DNA of 11,460 nt from an uncultured Enterobacter sp. (GTDB taxonomy: Bacteria; Pseudomonadota; Gammaproteobacteria; Enterobacterales; Enterobacteriaceae), in assembly GCA_946477805.1 (NCBI GenBank), contig CAMKZP010000063.1, positions 1-11,460 on the forward strand, given 5' to 3'. The notes beneath the pieces were generated by a model. The model searched no databases, was not told where the DNA came from, and saw only the letters and a list, made by a program, of their open reading frames with translations. This document shows positions 1 through 6,346 of this stretch, piece by piece. The position numbers and the translations under genes were made by a program. How positions within the stretch are numbered: position 1 is the first letter of the stretch; every line of letters begins with the position of its first letter.

Positions 1-242
1 CCATTGTTATTGCTACGTTAATTGGATACAGCACCTATACCTTTGTAAGTTTATTTTCGTGATGCAGACGTTTATTTACATTACGCGATATTAATTTAAT
101 CGCCCCGGCAATATTATTCTTTTTTTAGTTATTAAATGCAGAATAATGGCCGCGTGATATTCATTAACGCCTGCCGGGTTGATATTGCTTTACGTTACAG
201 GATGCCGGACAATGACATTTTTAACTGACGATTAACATTACG
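1..242. other. AT-rich leader region upstream of ybdJ, no confident gene
   Basis: This stretch is visibly richer in A and T than the rest of the window and holds no convincing complete gene. Positions 3-62 (+) are open and end in TGA, encoding 19 mostly hydrophobic residues ending TFVSLFS, which could be the 3' end of a gene cut by the contig edge, but the run is too short to support. An 8-base inverted repeat (ATTATTCT at 113-120, AGAATAAT at 140-147) brackets a T-rich segment. I see no clean -35/-10 pair for ybdJ. Confidence 0.35.
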
Positions 243-491
243 ATGAAACACCCGTTAGAATCGCTGCTTTCGGCCGGGGGCATTTTATTGCTGGCCCTGA
301 TCTCCTGCCTGCTGCTACCCGCGCCGTCGCTGGGCCTGGTGCTGGCGCAGAAGCTGATGACGACCTTCCACATGGTCGACCTCAACCAGCTCTACACCAT
401 ACTGTTCTGCCTGTGGTTTTTAGCCCTCGGCGCCATCGAATTCTTCGTCCTGCGTTTCGTCTGGCGCCGCTGGTTTTCACTGGCGTCGTAG
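243..491 (+). CDS. ybdJ: YbdJ, small DUF1158-family inner-membrane protein
   Basis: The 82-residue protein is recognisable as E. coli YbdJ (DUF1158), with the same length and the same MKHPLE start. It has two hydrophobic stretches, roughly residues 11-35 and 50-72, followed by the basic segment RFVWRRW, which suggests a two-span inner-membrane protein with a cytoplasmic C-terminus. The family's function is unknown. In E. coli it lies directly beside ybdF, nfsB and ybdG; here ybdF is about 3.9 kb away because the esterase and ram genes lie between them. No good Shine-Dalgarno sequence precedes the ATG (upstream bases read GATTAACATTACG), so translation may be weak; the start rests on similarity. 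Its last 15 bases overlap the 3' end of the convergent esterase gene. Confidence 0.9.
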   Translation: MKHPLESLLSAGGILLLALISCLLLPAPSLGLVLAQKLMTTFHMVDLNQLYTILFCLWFLALGAIEFFVLRFVWRRWFSLAS

Positions 492-2045
492 GCCGGTGAA
501 ATCGCGCATGCCGTGGATCAGCGCTTCGCACCAGGCCGCGTAGTCGTGGCCGCTGGATGACGGATGGAAGCTGACGCGATAGCCCTTCTCCCGCAATACC
601 TGCTCGAAATCCCGCGTGGTGCGATAGATCCCCCCGCCCGGCCCGGTGGTTTCAAACTTACCGGCCTGCAGCCAGAAGCGCACCGGATACTGGGGCGACT
701 GCTGATACTGGCGCGTCAGCCAGCCGGGGGCTTCCCCCTTCGGCGCCCACCAGTACGAACCCGAAAGGCTCAGCACGTTGCCAAACAGGCGCGGATAGCG
801 CAGCGCCACCCACGATGAAGCAATTCCCCCGTAGCTCGATCCCGCCAGCACCGTTTTCTGCCGCTGCAGCGCGATACCCTGCCCGCGCAGCCAGGGGAGC
901 AGCTCATGGGCCATGAAGTCGGCGAAGTGCGGGTTTGGCGGCAGCTCTTTGCCGCGTCGGGCGTGATCGAGGCTGTCGATAAATACCACGTTAACCGGCG
1001 GCAGGTGATGGCGGGCAATCAGGCCGTCCAGCACGTTGGCAAAATGGTACTCGTCCTGATAAATCTGCCCGTCGAACAGGATTAACGTCCAGCGCGCGGG
1101 CTGTGCGCCGCGCGGCTTGTAGAGAGTCACTTCGCGAGCGTTGCCGAGGAAGTGACTGGAAAGCATCTGGCGGCTTAGCGTGCCGTGAACCAGCGGCTGC
1201 GACGTGGCCTGAACGGAGCAATAGCGCGCCGGGCTAAGGTCGAGCAGCGAATAGCGGTTCCAGCGATCGGTCTTTTGCTCACCAAAGGTGTTCGGGTTGA
1301 GCGGATCGGCCTGGGCGCTCACCAGGATCGCGCGGCGCTGGTCGCGAGAGGAACCCTCAACGATCGGCACATCGGGAGCGAGTTTGTACTGCATCACCGT
1401 GTCGGCGGGCACTACGTAGCTGCGGAACCAGACGTCGCTTTTGCCGAGGCGAAACAGCGGATCGTGATCCCCCGCCGGCGAGCCGAGAATAAAAACGTTA
1501 TCCCGCGCGCCGCGCCACAGGAAGGTGACGCGCCTGTGGTTTGCGTCCACCGGCTCCACCAGCGGCGTTCCCTGCCGGGTCTGCGCCTGCCAGAACGCGT
1601 CGGTGCTCCTCCCGGCTGCAATCTCTTTTGCCAGCGTCTGAAGCGTCGGGCTTTCAGGCGCCAGCGCCTGTTCGCGCGGTAAGGCGGAGGTCTCTTTCAT
1701 CCGCCACTGAAAGCGCCAGGGTTTACCCGCCTCGCCGTGCAGCACCAGCGAGGTGCTTTGCCTGACCGGAAGCGCAAAAAGCAGCGCGTGTTCCCCGTCA
1801 GCGGGGCCATTTTCAACCAGCGTGCGGATGCCGCGGTTCTGCCCGTCCAGCAGGCGCGCATCCGTTACGCCGTTCAGCGTGGCGGAAACGTAATTCTCGT
1901 CCAGCGGCGGAAGTGAAAAACAGACCTCACCGCTGGCATCAAACTTCCCCTGAACATCTCCCTGCAGGGAAGAGTGTTCACAGGCCGCCGCCATCGCCGG
2001 CAGCGCCCCCATCCCTAACAGCAACCCGCTCCAGACCCTCTTCAT
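477..2045 (-). CDS. Secreted Fes/IroE-type enterochelin esterase-like alpha/beta hydrolase
   Basis: The 522-residue protein begins with a Sec signal peptide (MKRVW, a hydrophobic core to about residue 16, then AMA or AAA as cleavage motif), so it should be periplasmic. Residues about 170-255 resemble the N-terminal domain of enterochelin esterase Fes (VTFLWRG..., then ADPLNP). Residues about 300-520 form an esterase-D-like alpha/beta hydrolase: nucleophile elbow G-S-S-Y-G-G with Ser404, a likely catalytic His500 in SSGHDYAAW, and an acidic residue that may be Glu464. About 140 extra N-terminal residues absent from cytosolic Fes (~400 aa) look beta-rich. Likely role: hydrolysis of a siderophore or related ester in the periplasm; the substrate is inferred only from family. 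The ATG at 2045 has GAGGAG nine bases upstream; a TTG at 2066 would add seven residues but lacks a ribosome site. Transcribed after the ramA terminator, so probably from its own promoter. Confidence 0.8.
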   Translation of the reverse strand: MKRVWSGLLLGMGALPAMAAACEHSSLQGDVQGKFDASGEVCFSLPPLDENYVSATLNGVTDARLLDGQNRGIRTLVENGPADGEHALLFALPVRQSTSLVLHGEAGKPWRFQWRMKETSALPREQALAPESPTLQTLAKEIAAGRSTDAFWQAQTRQGTPLVEPVDANHRRVTFLWRGARDNVFILGSPAGDHDPLFRLGKSDVWFRSYVVPADTVMQYKLAPDVPIVEGSSRDQRRAILVSAQADPLNPNTFGEQKTDRWNRYSLLDLSPARYCSVQATSQPLVHGTLSRQMLSSHFLGNAREVTLYKPRGAQPARWTLILFDGQIYQDEYHFANVLDGLIARHHLPPVNVVFIDSLDHARRGKELPPNPHFADFMAHELLPWLRGQGIALQRQKTVLAGSSYGGIASSWVALRYPRLFGNVLSLSGSYWWAPKGEAPGWLTRQYQQSPQYPVRFWLQAGKFETTGPGGGIYRTTRDFEQVLREKGYRVSFHPSSSGHDYAAWCEALIHGMRDFTGLRRQ

Positions 2046-2084
2046 TACCGCCAGCTCCTCAAACAACGTAGCCAGTCACGCTAA

Positions 2085-2105
2085 TGCAAATGGGAATGGT
2101 TTGCA
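2085..2105. promoter_or_regulatory. Palindrome upstream of the esterase, possible Fur-like operator
   Basis: TGCAAA and TTTGCA arms enclose nine bases (TGGGAATGG). By hand the core matches the 19-base Fur consensus GATAATGATAATCATTATC at about 11 positions, which is weak. It lies 40-60 bases upstream of the esterase ATG. A possible -35 (TTGATA, minus strand, 2107-2112) sits just outside, so a bound repressor would cover the spacer and -10 area; the -10 itself is poor. The esterase's siderophore-esterase-like family makes iron control plausible but unproven. Confidence 0.35.
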
Positions 2106-2122
2106 ATATCAAACAGAGACGT

Positions 2123-2155
2123 AAAAAAACCGGGCGGCGACCTCGCTCTGCCCGG
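2123..2155 (-). terminator. Intrinsic terminator of the romA-ramA transcript
   Basis: On the minus strand a CCGGGC / GCCCGG stem (2150-2155 and 2130-2135) is followed immediately by seven T residues (A7 at 2123-2129 on the plus strand). It starts 17 bases after the ramA stop codon and ends about 77 bases before the esterase start, so it should end romA-ramA and separate it from the esterase. The 14-base loop could form a small inner CGA/TCG stem. Confidence 0.88.
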
Positions 2156-2172
2156 CTAAGGTAAGGATGCTT

Positions 2173-2514
2173 TCAGTGCGCCCGGCTATGATTCTCTTTA
2201 CGGTACGCCCCGGGCGGCTGGTTGAAGGTGCGGGTAAAGATGCGGGTAAACGTCTGCTGCGAGTCAAACCCGTAGCGCAGGCAGATATCGTACACGCGCT
2301 CGTCGGATTCACGCAGGTCGCGCGCCGCCAGCAGCAGCTTGCGTTCGCGAATGTAGCGCCCGAGGCTTTCCCCCTTGTACTGCATAAACAGCCGCTGCAG
2401 ATGCCACTTCGAATACCCCGCGTGACGGGCGATCTCTTCGATGCGCAGCGGCTGATGTAGGTTGTCGTCGATCCACTCGACGATGGTATCAATGACCTGA
2501 GCGGAAATAGTCAT
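2173..2514 (-). CDS. ramA: RamA, AraC/XylS-family multidrug-resistance activator
   Basis: The 113-residue protein matches Salmonella/Klebsiella RamA almost throughout, from MTISAQVIDTIVEWIDDN to the end QPPGAYRKENHSRAH. It is a single AraC-type DNA-binding unit with two helix-turn-helix motifs (about residues 25-50, IEEIARHAGYSKWHLQRLF, and 75-98, VYDICLRYGFDSQQTFTRIF) and no ligand-binding domain, as in MarA and SoxS. RamA binds mar/sox/rob-type boxes and activates acrAB, tolC and related genes, lowering porin levels and raising multidrug tolerance. Because it lacks a sensor domain, its activity is set by expression, controlled by RamR. It lies 32 bases downstream of romA on the same strand, with AGGGGGAG in that gap as ribosome site. 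The ATG at 2514 is chosen over a possible upstream start at 2559 because it gives the family length and has the ribosome site. Confidence 0.97.
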   Translation of the reverse strand: MTISAQVIDTIVEWIDDNLHQPLRIEEIARHAGYSKWHLQRLFMQYKGESLGRYIRERKLLLAARDLRESDERVYDICLRYGFDSQQTFTRIFTRTFNQPPGAYRKENHSRAH

Positions 2515-2546
2515 GCTGCTCTCCCCCTCTGCTTCCTGGTTAAACA

Positions 2547-3650
2547 TTATTTCCACCACTCGCGAAAGTGTTGCGTGCTGTCGCTCACGCGGACCGGTTC
2601 ACCCAGCTCCGGCGTCAGCAGCCGATAATTTTTGTCCCTGCTGGCCCTCGCCAGCTGGATCAGCGGATCGTTCCACGTGTGTTTGGCCAGCACGAAGCGT
2701 CCGTTATGCCCCGGCACCACGGCTCTGGCGTTGAGATCCGCCGAGGCCTGCGCCGTTTCGTCCGGCAGCATGTGGATGTACTTCCAGTCCTGGTCGTATT
2801 GACCGTTTTCCATGATCGCTAAATCCACCTCGCCAAACTGCTCGCCGATGGCCCTGAAGTGCGGGCCGTAGCCGGAATCACCGCTGTAGTAGACCTTCCG
2901 CTCGGGCGTGACGAACATAAAGCTGCCCCACAGCGTCTGGTCACGCTTGATGCCGCGCCCGGAAAAGTGGCGCGCCGGCAGGACGTGCACCGTCAGCGCA
3001 TCGCTGATGCGCACCGACTGGTTCCAGTCCCGCTCGTCGATAATCTCCGGGTTCATCCCCCAGTAGCGCAGGTGCGAGCCGACGCCCAGCGGTGTGACCA
3101 CGCGCTTCACCTTCGGCAACAGCGCCCTGATGGTGGCGTAATCCAGATGGTCGTAGTGATCGTGCGAGATAATCAGCAGGTCGATCGCTGGCATGCTCTG
3201 CGCGCCCCACGGGTATTCACCGGCAAAGGCTTTGTTGAGGAACGAAAACGGCGCGGCGTAATTGCCGAGCACCGGGTCGATCAGGATGCGTTTACCCGCC
3301 AGCTGCATAAACCAGGAGGAGTGACCGAGCCAGACCAGCGTGTCCTGCTCCAGCGGCAGGCTGGCGAGATCGGTTTTCACCAGCGGCAGCGGCTGTGCCG
3401 GGCGGGCGTTTTCAGTTTTACGGGTCAGAAACTGCCACCACGCCACCAGCATATTTTGCTCGCCGGTGAAGCCCGGCGTTGGGAGCGCGTTGTGGAACTT
3501 CCCGTCGCGATACTGCGGGGACGCTTCCATCCCGGAGAGCTGCTCGCCCTGTGGGGGCTGGCCAAATCCGGCGTTCAGGATAAAGGGAAGACTCGCAGCT
3601 GAAGCAACAATCATGACAAACACCACGCAGATGAAAAGAGGCTTTTTCAT
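2547..3650 (-). CDS. romA: RomA, membrane-anchored metallo-beta-lactamase-fold hydrolase
   Basis: The 367-residue protein starts with a hydrophobic segment (residues 4-27), a signal peptide or N-terminal anchor, followed by a metallo-beta-lactamase fold of the NAPE-PLD/UlaG-like branch. Metal-ligand motifs are intact: H-D-H-Y-D-H at residues 163-168, His228 (LPARHFSG), Asp258 (YSGDSGY), His293 (HMLPDE) and His315 (VPGHNG). RomA was first described in Enterobacter cloacae as a gene that lowers outer-membrane porin when over-expressed; much of that effect has since been linked to the adjacent ramA. Its natural substrate is not known. It is the first gene of the romA-ramA unit, transcribed divergently from ramR. 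The ATG at 3650 has only a close-set AGGA just upstream, but it gives a complete signal segment. Confidence 0.93.
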   Translation of the reverse strand: MKKPLFICVVFVMIVASAASLPFILNAGFGQPPQGEQLSGMEASPQYRDGKFHNALPTPGFTGEQNMLVAWWQFLTRKTENARPAQPLPLVKTDLASLPLEQDTLVWLGHSSWFMQLAGKRILIDPVLGNYAAPFSFLNKAFAGEYPWGAQSMPAIDLLIISHDHYDHLDYATIRALLPKVKRVVTPLGVGSHLRYWGMNPEIIDERDWNQSVRISDALTVHVLPARHFSGRGIKRDQTLWGSFMFVTPERKVYYSGDSGYGPHFRAIGEQFGEVDLAIMENGQYDQDWKYIHMLPDETAQASADLNARAVVPGHNGRFVLAKHTWNDPLIQLARASRDKNYRLLTPELGEPVRVSDSTQHFREWWK

Positions 3651-3704
3651 TTCCTGACCCGAATACGCGCCCCGTCCGGTGGTTTACGCGGGTTAAACTA
3701 GAAT

Positions 3705-3724
3705 ATGAGTGAGTAAGCACTCAT
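3705..3724. promoter_or_regulatory. RamR operator
   Basis: A perfect inverted repeat, ATGAGTG-N6-CACTCAT, with spacer AGTAAG. This agrees with the RamR-binding palindrome described at the ramA promoter in Salmonella and Klebsiella. Its outer edge overlaps the -10 hexamer of the romA-ramA promoter by two bases and covers the expected start site, so bound RamR would block transcription. It lies 118 bases upstream of the ramR start codon. Confidence 0.93.
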
Positions 3725-3751
3725 TATTGTGTATGATGAATATATCGTCAA
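3723..3751 (-). promoter_or_regulatory. romA-ramA promoter
   Basis: On the minus strand TTGACG (3746-3751) and AATAAT (3723-3728) are separated by exactly 17 bases, each one mismatch from the sigma-70 consensus. The start site would fall inside the RamR palindrome, giving a leader of about 60-70 bases before romA. This is the best promoter in the window, consistent with a locus kept off by a repressor. Confidence 0.82.
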
Positions 3752-3841
3752 GACGTTTTCGATCTTTGACATTCCGCGTTGCAGCGCGGCAAAGCACGTG
3801 TTTCAATCAGGGTTTTTATAATTGACAGGGGGAAAAATTTA

Positions 3842-4432
3842 GTGGCACGTCCGAAGAGTGAAGATAAAAAACAGGCGTTACTGGAAGCAGCCACCGCTGC
3901 GTTTGCGCAGTCGGGGATTGCCGCTTCAACGGCGCTCATTGCCCGCAACGCGGGCGTCGCCGAAGGCACCCTGTTTCGCTACTTTGCGACCAAAGACGAT
4001 CTGCTGAATGCCCTCTACCTGCACCTGAAGCAGGATCTTTGCCAGACGATGCTGGCGAACCTCGATCGCACCATCACCCTGCCTAAAGAACACACCCGCA
4101 ATATCTGGAACAGCTATGTCGACTGGGGGATCAAAAACCCCGTCGCGCACGCCGCCATTCGCCAGCTGGGCGTCAGCGAGAAGATCAACGCCGAGACCGA
4201 GCAGGCGGTAAAGGATATGTTCCCGGAGCTGCACGAGCTGTGCCGCCGCTCGGTGCGCCAGGTGTTTATGTCCGAAGAATTTAAAACCTTCGGCGATGCG
4301 ATTTTCCTGTCGCTGGCCGAAACCACCATGGAATTTGCCGCCCGCGATCCGTCCCGCGCCGTCGATTTTAAAGCGCTCGGTTTTGAGGCCATGTGGCGCG
4401 GCCTCGCTCAGGAGGACGACGATGAACGGTAA
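3842..4432 (+). CDS. ramR: RamR, TetR-family repressor of romA-ramA
   Basis: The 196-residue protein matches RamR from the start (ARPKSEDKKQALLEAA) through the TetR helix-turn-helix (about residues 28-48, STALIARNAGVAEGTLFRYFA). The ligand-pocket residues known from the Salmonella RamR structure, Tyr59, Trp89, Asp152 and Phe155, are all present at the same numbers, so it should still sense drugs, dyes and bile acids. No frameshift or stop is seen, so this is not one of the common RamR loss mutants, although single substitutions cannot be judged here. The start is GTG at 3842 with AGGGGG nine bases upstream; the frame is open further upstream to 3779 but lacks family similarity there. A TATAAT at 3817-3822 could be its -10, but no good -35 fits. 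The 3' end overlaps ybdF by 11 bases. Confidence 0.96.
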   Translation: MARPKSEDKKQALLEAATAAFAQSGIAASTALIARNAGVAEGTLFRYFATKDDLLNALYLHLKQDLCQTMLANLDRTITLPKEHTRNIWNSYVDWGIKNPVAHAAIRQLGVSEKINAETEQAVKDMFPELHELCRRSVRQVFMSEEFKTFGDAIFLSLAETTMEFAARDPSRAVDFKALGFEAMWRGLAQEDDDER

Positions 4433-4790
4433 GGATTTGCAGGAGCATGCAAAACGCGTGGCGCTGGAGATGCCGTTTACCGAACACTGCTGGCCGTTTG
4501 GCCCGGAGTACGACGTATTTAAGGTAGGCGGTAAAATTTTTATGCTGATGGCGGTCGTACGCGGCCGGCCTCACGTCAGCCTGAAGTCCGATCCGGAGAA
4601 ATCGCTGTTAAATCAGCAGATTTACCGTGGCGTTGAGCCCGGCTACCACCTGAATAAGAAACACTGGATTTCACTCTACGGCACCGATGACATCACGCCA
4701 GAGGTGGTTGCCGATTTCATCAATGACTCGTGGAATTTGGTCGTTGATAAGCTGCCAAAAAAAGAGCAGAAAAGGATACGCCCTACCTGA
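4422..4790 (+). CDS. ybdF: YbdF, MmcQ/YjbR-family small protein
   Basis: The 122-residue protein is the same length as E. coli YbdF and belongs to the MmcQ/YjbR family (CyaY-like fold). Typical features are H-A-K-R-V-A-L-E-M-P near the start, F-G-P-E-Y-D-V-F-K-V (residues 26-35), and the closing Y-H-L-N-K-K-H-W-I-S-L-Y. The family is thought to bind DNA or act as a small adaptor, but no function is settled. It starts inside the end of ramR (ATG at 4422, ramR stop at 4430-4432), with AGGAGG six bases before the ATG and inside ramR, so the two are almost certainly on one transcript and may be translationally coupled. An in-frame extension to 4296 lies entirely inside ramR and is rejected. Confidence 0.93.
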   Translation: MNGKDLQEHAKRVALEMPFTEHCWPFGPEYDVFKVGGKIFMLMAVVRGRPHVSLKSDPEKSLLNQQIYRGVEPGYHLNKKHWISLYGTDDITPEVVADFINDSWNLVVDKLPKKEQKRIRPT

Positions 4791-4791
4791 T

Positions 4792-4810
4792 TGTTCGTCT
4801 GAGACGAACA
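4792..4810. other. Short perfect hairpin just after ybdF
   Basis: TGTTCGTC and GACGAACA form an 8-base perfect stem with a three-base TGA loop, beginning two bases after the ybdF stop. No T-run follows, so it is not a standard intrinsic terminator. It could be a transcript-stabilising stem, an attenuating structure in the ybdF-nfsB gap, or a protein site. A second small hairpin (CCCGC-TTC-GCGGG, 4841-4853) lies further along, also without a T-run. Confidence 0.45.
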
Positions 4811-4909
4811 GCTTAAGCGCTCTAATCGCCCTTATCTTTTCCCGCTTCGCGGGGTAATCTGCTCTCCTTTCGCGCCCGCGTATGGGCGAATTCATCACCA
4901 GGAGTTGTT

Positions 4910-5563
4910 ATGGATATCATTTCTGTCGCCCTGAAACGCCACTCTACCAAGGCGTTCGACGCAAGCAAAAAACTGACCGCTGAAGAAGCGGAAAAAATCA
5001 AAACCCTGCTGCAGTACAGCCCGTCCAGCACCAACTCCCAGCCGTGGCACTTTATCGTGGCCAGCACCGAGGAAGGGAAAGCGCGCGTGGCAAAATCTGC
5101 CGCGGGCACCTACGTGTTCAACGAACGCAAAATGCTGGACGCCTCTCACGTCGTGGTGTTCTGTGCGAAAACCGCGATGGACGATGCCTGGCTGGAGCGC
5201 GTCGTGGACCAGGAAGAGGCCGATGGCCGCTTCAACACTCCGGACGCAAAAGCCGCCAACCACAAGGGCCGCGTCTACTTCGCGGATATGCACCGCGTGG
5301 ATCTCAAGGATGACGATCAGTGGATGGCGAAGCAGGTTTACCTGAACGTCGGTAACTTCCTGCTGGGCGTAGGCGCAATGGGCCTGGACGCCGTGCCCAT
5401 CGAAGGCTTCGACGCCGCGATCCTCGACGAAGAGTTTGGCCTGAAAGAAAAAGGCTACACCAGCCTGGTCGTCGTACCGGTTGGGCACCACAGCGTGGAA
5501 GACTTCAACGCCACGCTGCCGAAGTCCCGCCTGCCGCTGAGCACGGTTGTGACGGAGTGCTAA
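4910..5563 (+). CDS. nfsB: NfsB, oxygen-insensitive NAD(P)H nitroreductase / dihydropteridine reductase
   Basis: The 217-residue protein matches E. coli NfsB in length and nearly all sequence. This FMN flavoenzyme dimer transfers two electrons from NAD(P)H to nitrofurans, nitroaromatics, quinones and dihydropteridine; loss of function gives nitrofurantoin resistance. FMN-binding residues of the E. coli enzyme are present: Arg10, Ser12, Lys14, Asn71, Lys74, Glu165, Gly166, Lys205 and Arg207; active-site Ser40, Thr41 and Phe124 are also kept. Only the last seven residues (STVVTEC) differ clearly. The ATG at 4910 has AGGAG five bases upstream. It follows ybdF by 119 bases, as in E. coli, so ramR-ybdF-nfsB may be read together. 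In E. coli nfsB is MarA-activated; I looked for a mar box in the gap and found no good match. Confidence 0.97.
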   Translation: MDIISVALKRHSTKAFDASKKLTAEEAEKIKTLLQYSPSSTNSQPWHFIVASTEEGKARVAKSAAGTYVFNERKMLDASHVVVFCAKTAMDDAWLERVVDQEEADGRFNTPDAKAANHKGRVYFADMHRVDLKDDDQWMAKQVYLNVGNFLLGVGAMGLDAVPIEGFDAAILDEEFGLKEKGYTSLVVVPVGHHSVEDFNATLPKSRLPLSTVVTEC

Positions 5564-5570
5564 TGAAAAT

Positions 5571-5589
5571 GGGCCGCCGCGTGTGGCCC
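5571..5589. terminator. Possible bidirectional terminator between nfsB and the convergent ORF
   Basis: GGGCCGC / GTGGCCC forms a 7-base stem (one G-U pair) with loop CGCGT, seven bases after the nfsB stop and one base before the end of the opposing ORF. On the plus strand it is followed by GTTACGTTTT and on the minus strand by ATTTTCATTA; both T-tracts are weak and interrupted, so efficiency is uncertain. Its position between convergent genes supports the role. Confidence 0.5.
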
Positions 5590-5590
5590 G

Positions 5591-6193
5591 TTACGTTTTA
5601 CTGATGACCAGCCTGCGATGCGTATGGACATCGCGATCGTTGCCCCACGCAAAGGCTATCCAGCGCTCTTCCAGTTCGGCGTAGGAATGAACCGGCGTTA
5701 ACGTCCACTCTTCTCCCGCCGTACCGTCTGCCACGCTTATGCGATAGTTCATCGTGAAGGCCCAGTCGATCATGCGCAGCCAAAACCGCTGCCCGTCTCC
5801 CGTTTGCTCGCTGTCCGAAACAACGATGTCGTATTCGCTTAGCACCCACTGAAAAAATAATTGCGGTAGCCCGCTTATCACACGCTGGTGAACCGCTCGC
5901 GGCGTACGCCAGACCATCACCTGAGTGGCGGCACCGTGGGGATAGGTGATTTCTCTGTGAAACCTGAGCTTAACGGCATAGGCCGTATAAGGTTTGCCGT
6001 CGTCGCTGGTCACGAGACGATATTCATCGCCATAGCGCGATTTTAAGAGCCGGTATCCGACAGGCAACAGAAACCCTGGAAGATGAAAATCCCCTGTGCC
6101 CCGGGCCAGAAACGCTTCGGTATGTTCCACGTTTCGGGAGATAAGGCCGAGTTTTTGGCTAAAATCTGCGGAATCAATCATCAATGGCGACAT
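5591..6193 (-). CDS. Uncharacterised 200-residue protein
   Basis: I do not recognise this protein. From the ATG at 6193 it has 200 residues, no signal peptide and no membrane span, so it is probably cytoplasmic. It is rich in aromatic residues, with a notable block S-D-S-E-Q-T-G-D-G-Q-R-F-W at residues 126-138 after LSEYDIVV, and a basic end HRRLVISKT. The reading frame is intact and the composition protein-like. By eye its DNA and the flanking gap (6194-6346) are less GC-rich than the neighbours, which may mean recent acquisition. The start is uncertain: no clear ribosome site precedes 6193, the in-frame ATG at 6181 or the GTG at 6232. It lies between nfsB and the regulator-pump pair, absent from this spot in E. 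coli K-12. A phage- or plasmid-derived origin is possible but not shown. Confidence 0.7.
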   Translation of the reverse strand: MSPLMIDSADFSQKLGLISRNVEHTEAFLARGTGDFHLPGFLLPVGYRLLKSRYGDEYRLVTSDDGKPYTAYAVKLRFHREITYPHGAATQVMVWRTPRAVHQRVISGLPQLFFQWVLSEYDIVVSDSEQTGDGQRFWLRMIDWAFTMNYRISVADGTAGEEWTLTPVHSYAELEERWIAFAWGNDRDVHTHRRLVISKT

Positions 6194-6346
6194 GGGTGGT
6201 TTCTCATCGCATGAGTATAGACGACTTACCACCTCATCGAAATGATGCCGATTCAGTCGGTTGGATTAATTTTAACGCCAGCTTACGCCTCTTTTATGGA
6301 CTTAGCAGAACAGGCTCTGATTCCCTGAACCCGTCTCGCAAAAAAC

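Noticed and set aside
1..62. Possible 3' end of a membrane-protein gene (19 open codons then TGA)
   Set aside because: Too short to exclude chance and not matched to any family I know; mentioned only in the leader-region entry.
2859..3602. Long plus-strand open frame (247 residues) inside romA
   Set aside because: It lies antisense to the well-conserved romA; the basic, low-complexity composition is typical of a GC-rich shadow frame.
3725..3841. A small regulatory RNA in the ramR-romA gap
   Set aside because: Small RNAs have been reported near this locus in Salmonella and Klebsiella, but I see no terminator or structure here that would fix one.
4740..4909. A mar/sox/rob/ram box upstream of nfsB
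   Set aside because: Searched by eye on both strands against AYnGCACnnWnnRYYAAAYn; the best candidates mismatch in the second half.
6248..6260. Small palindrome CCGA-TTCAG-TCGG upstream of the unknown ORF
   Set aside because: Four-base arms are too short to separate from chance, and no promoter elements are clearly placed around it.
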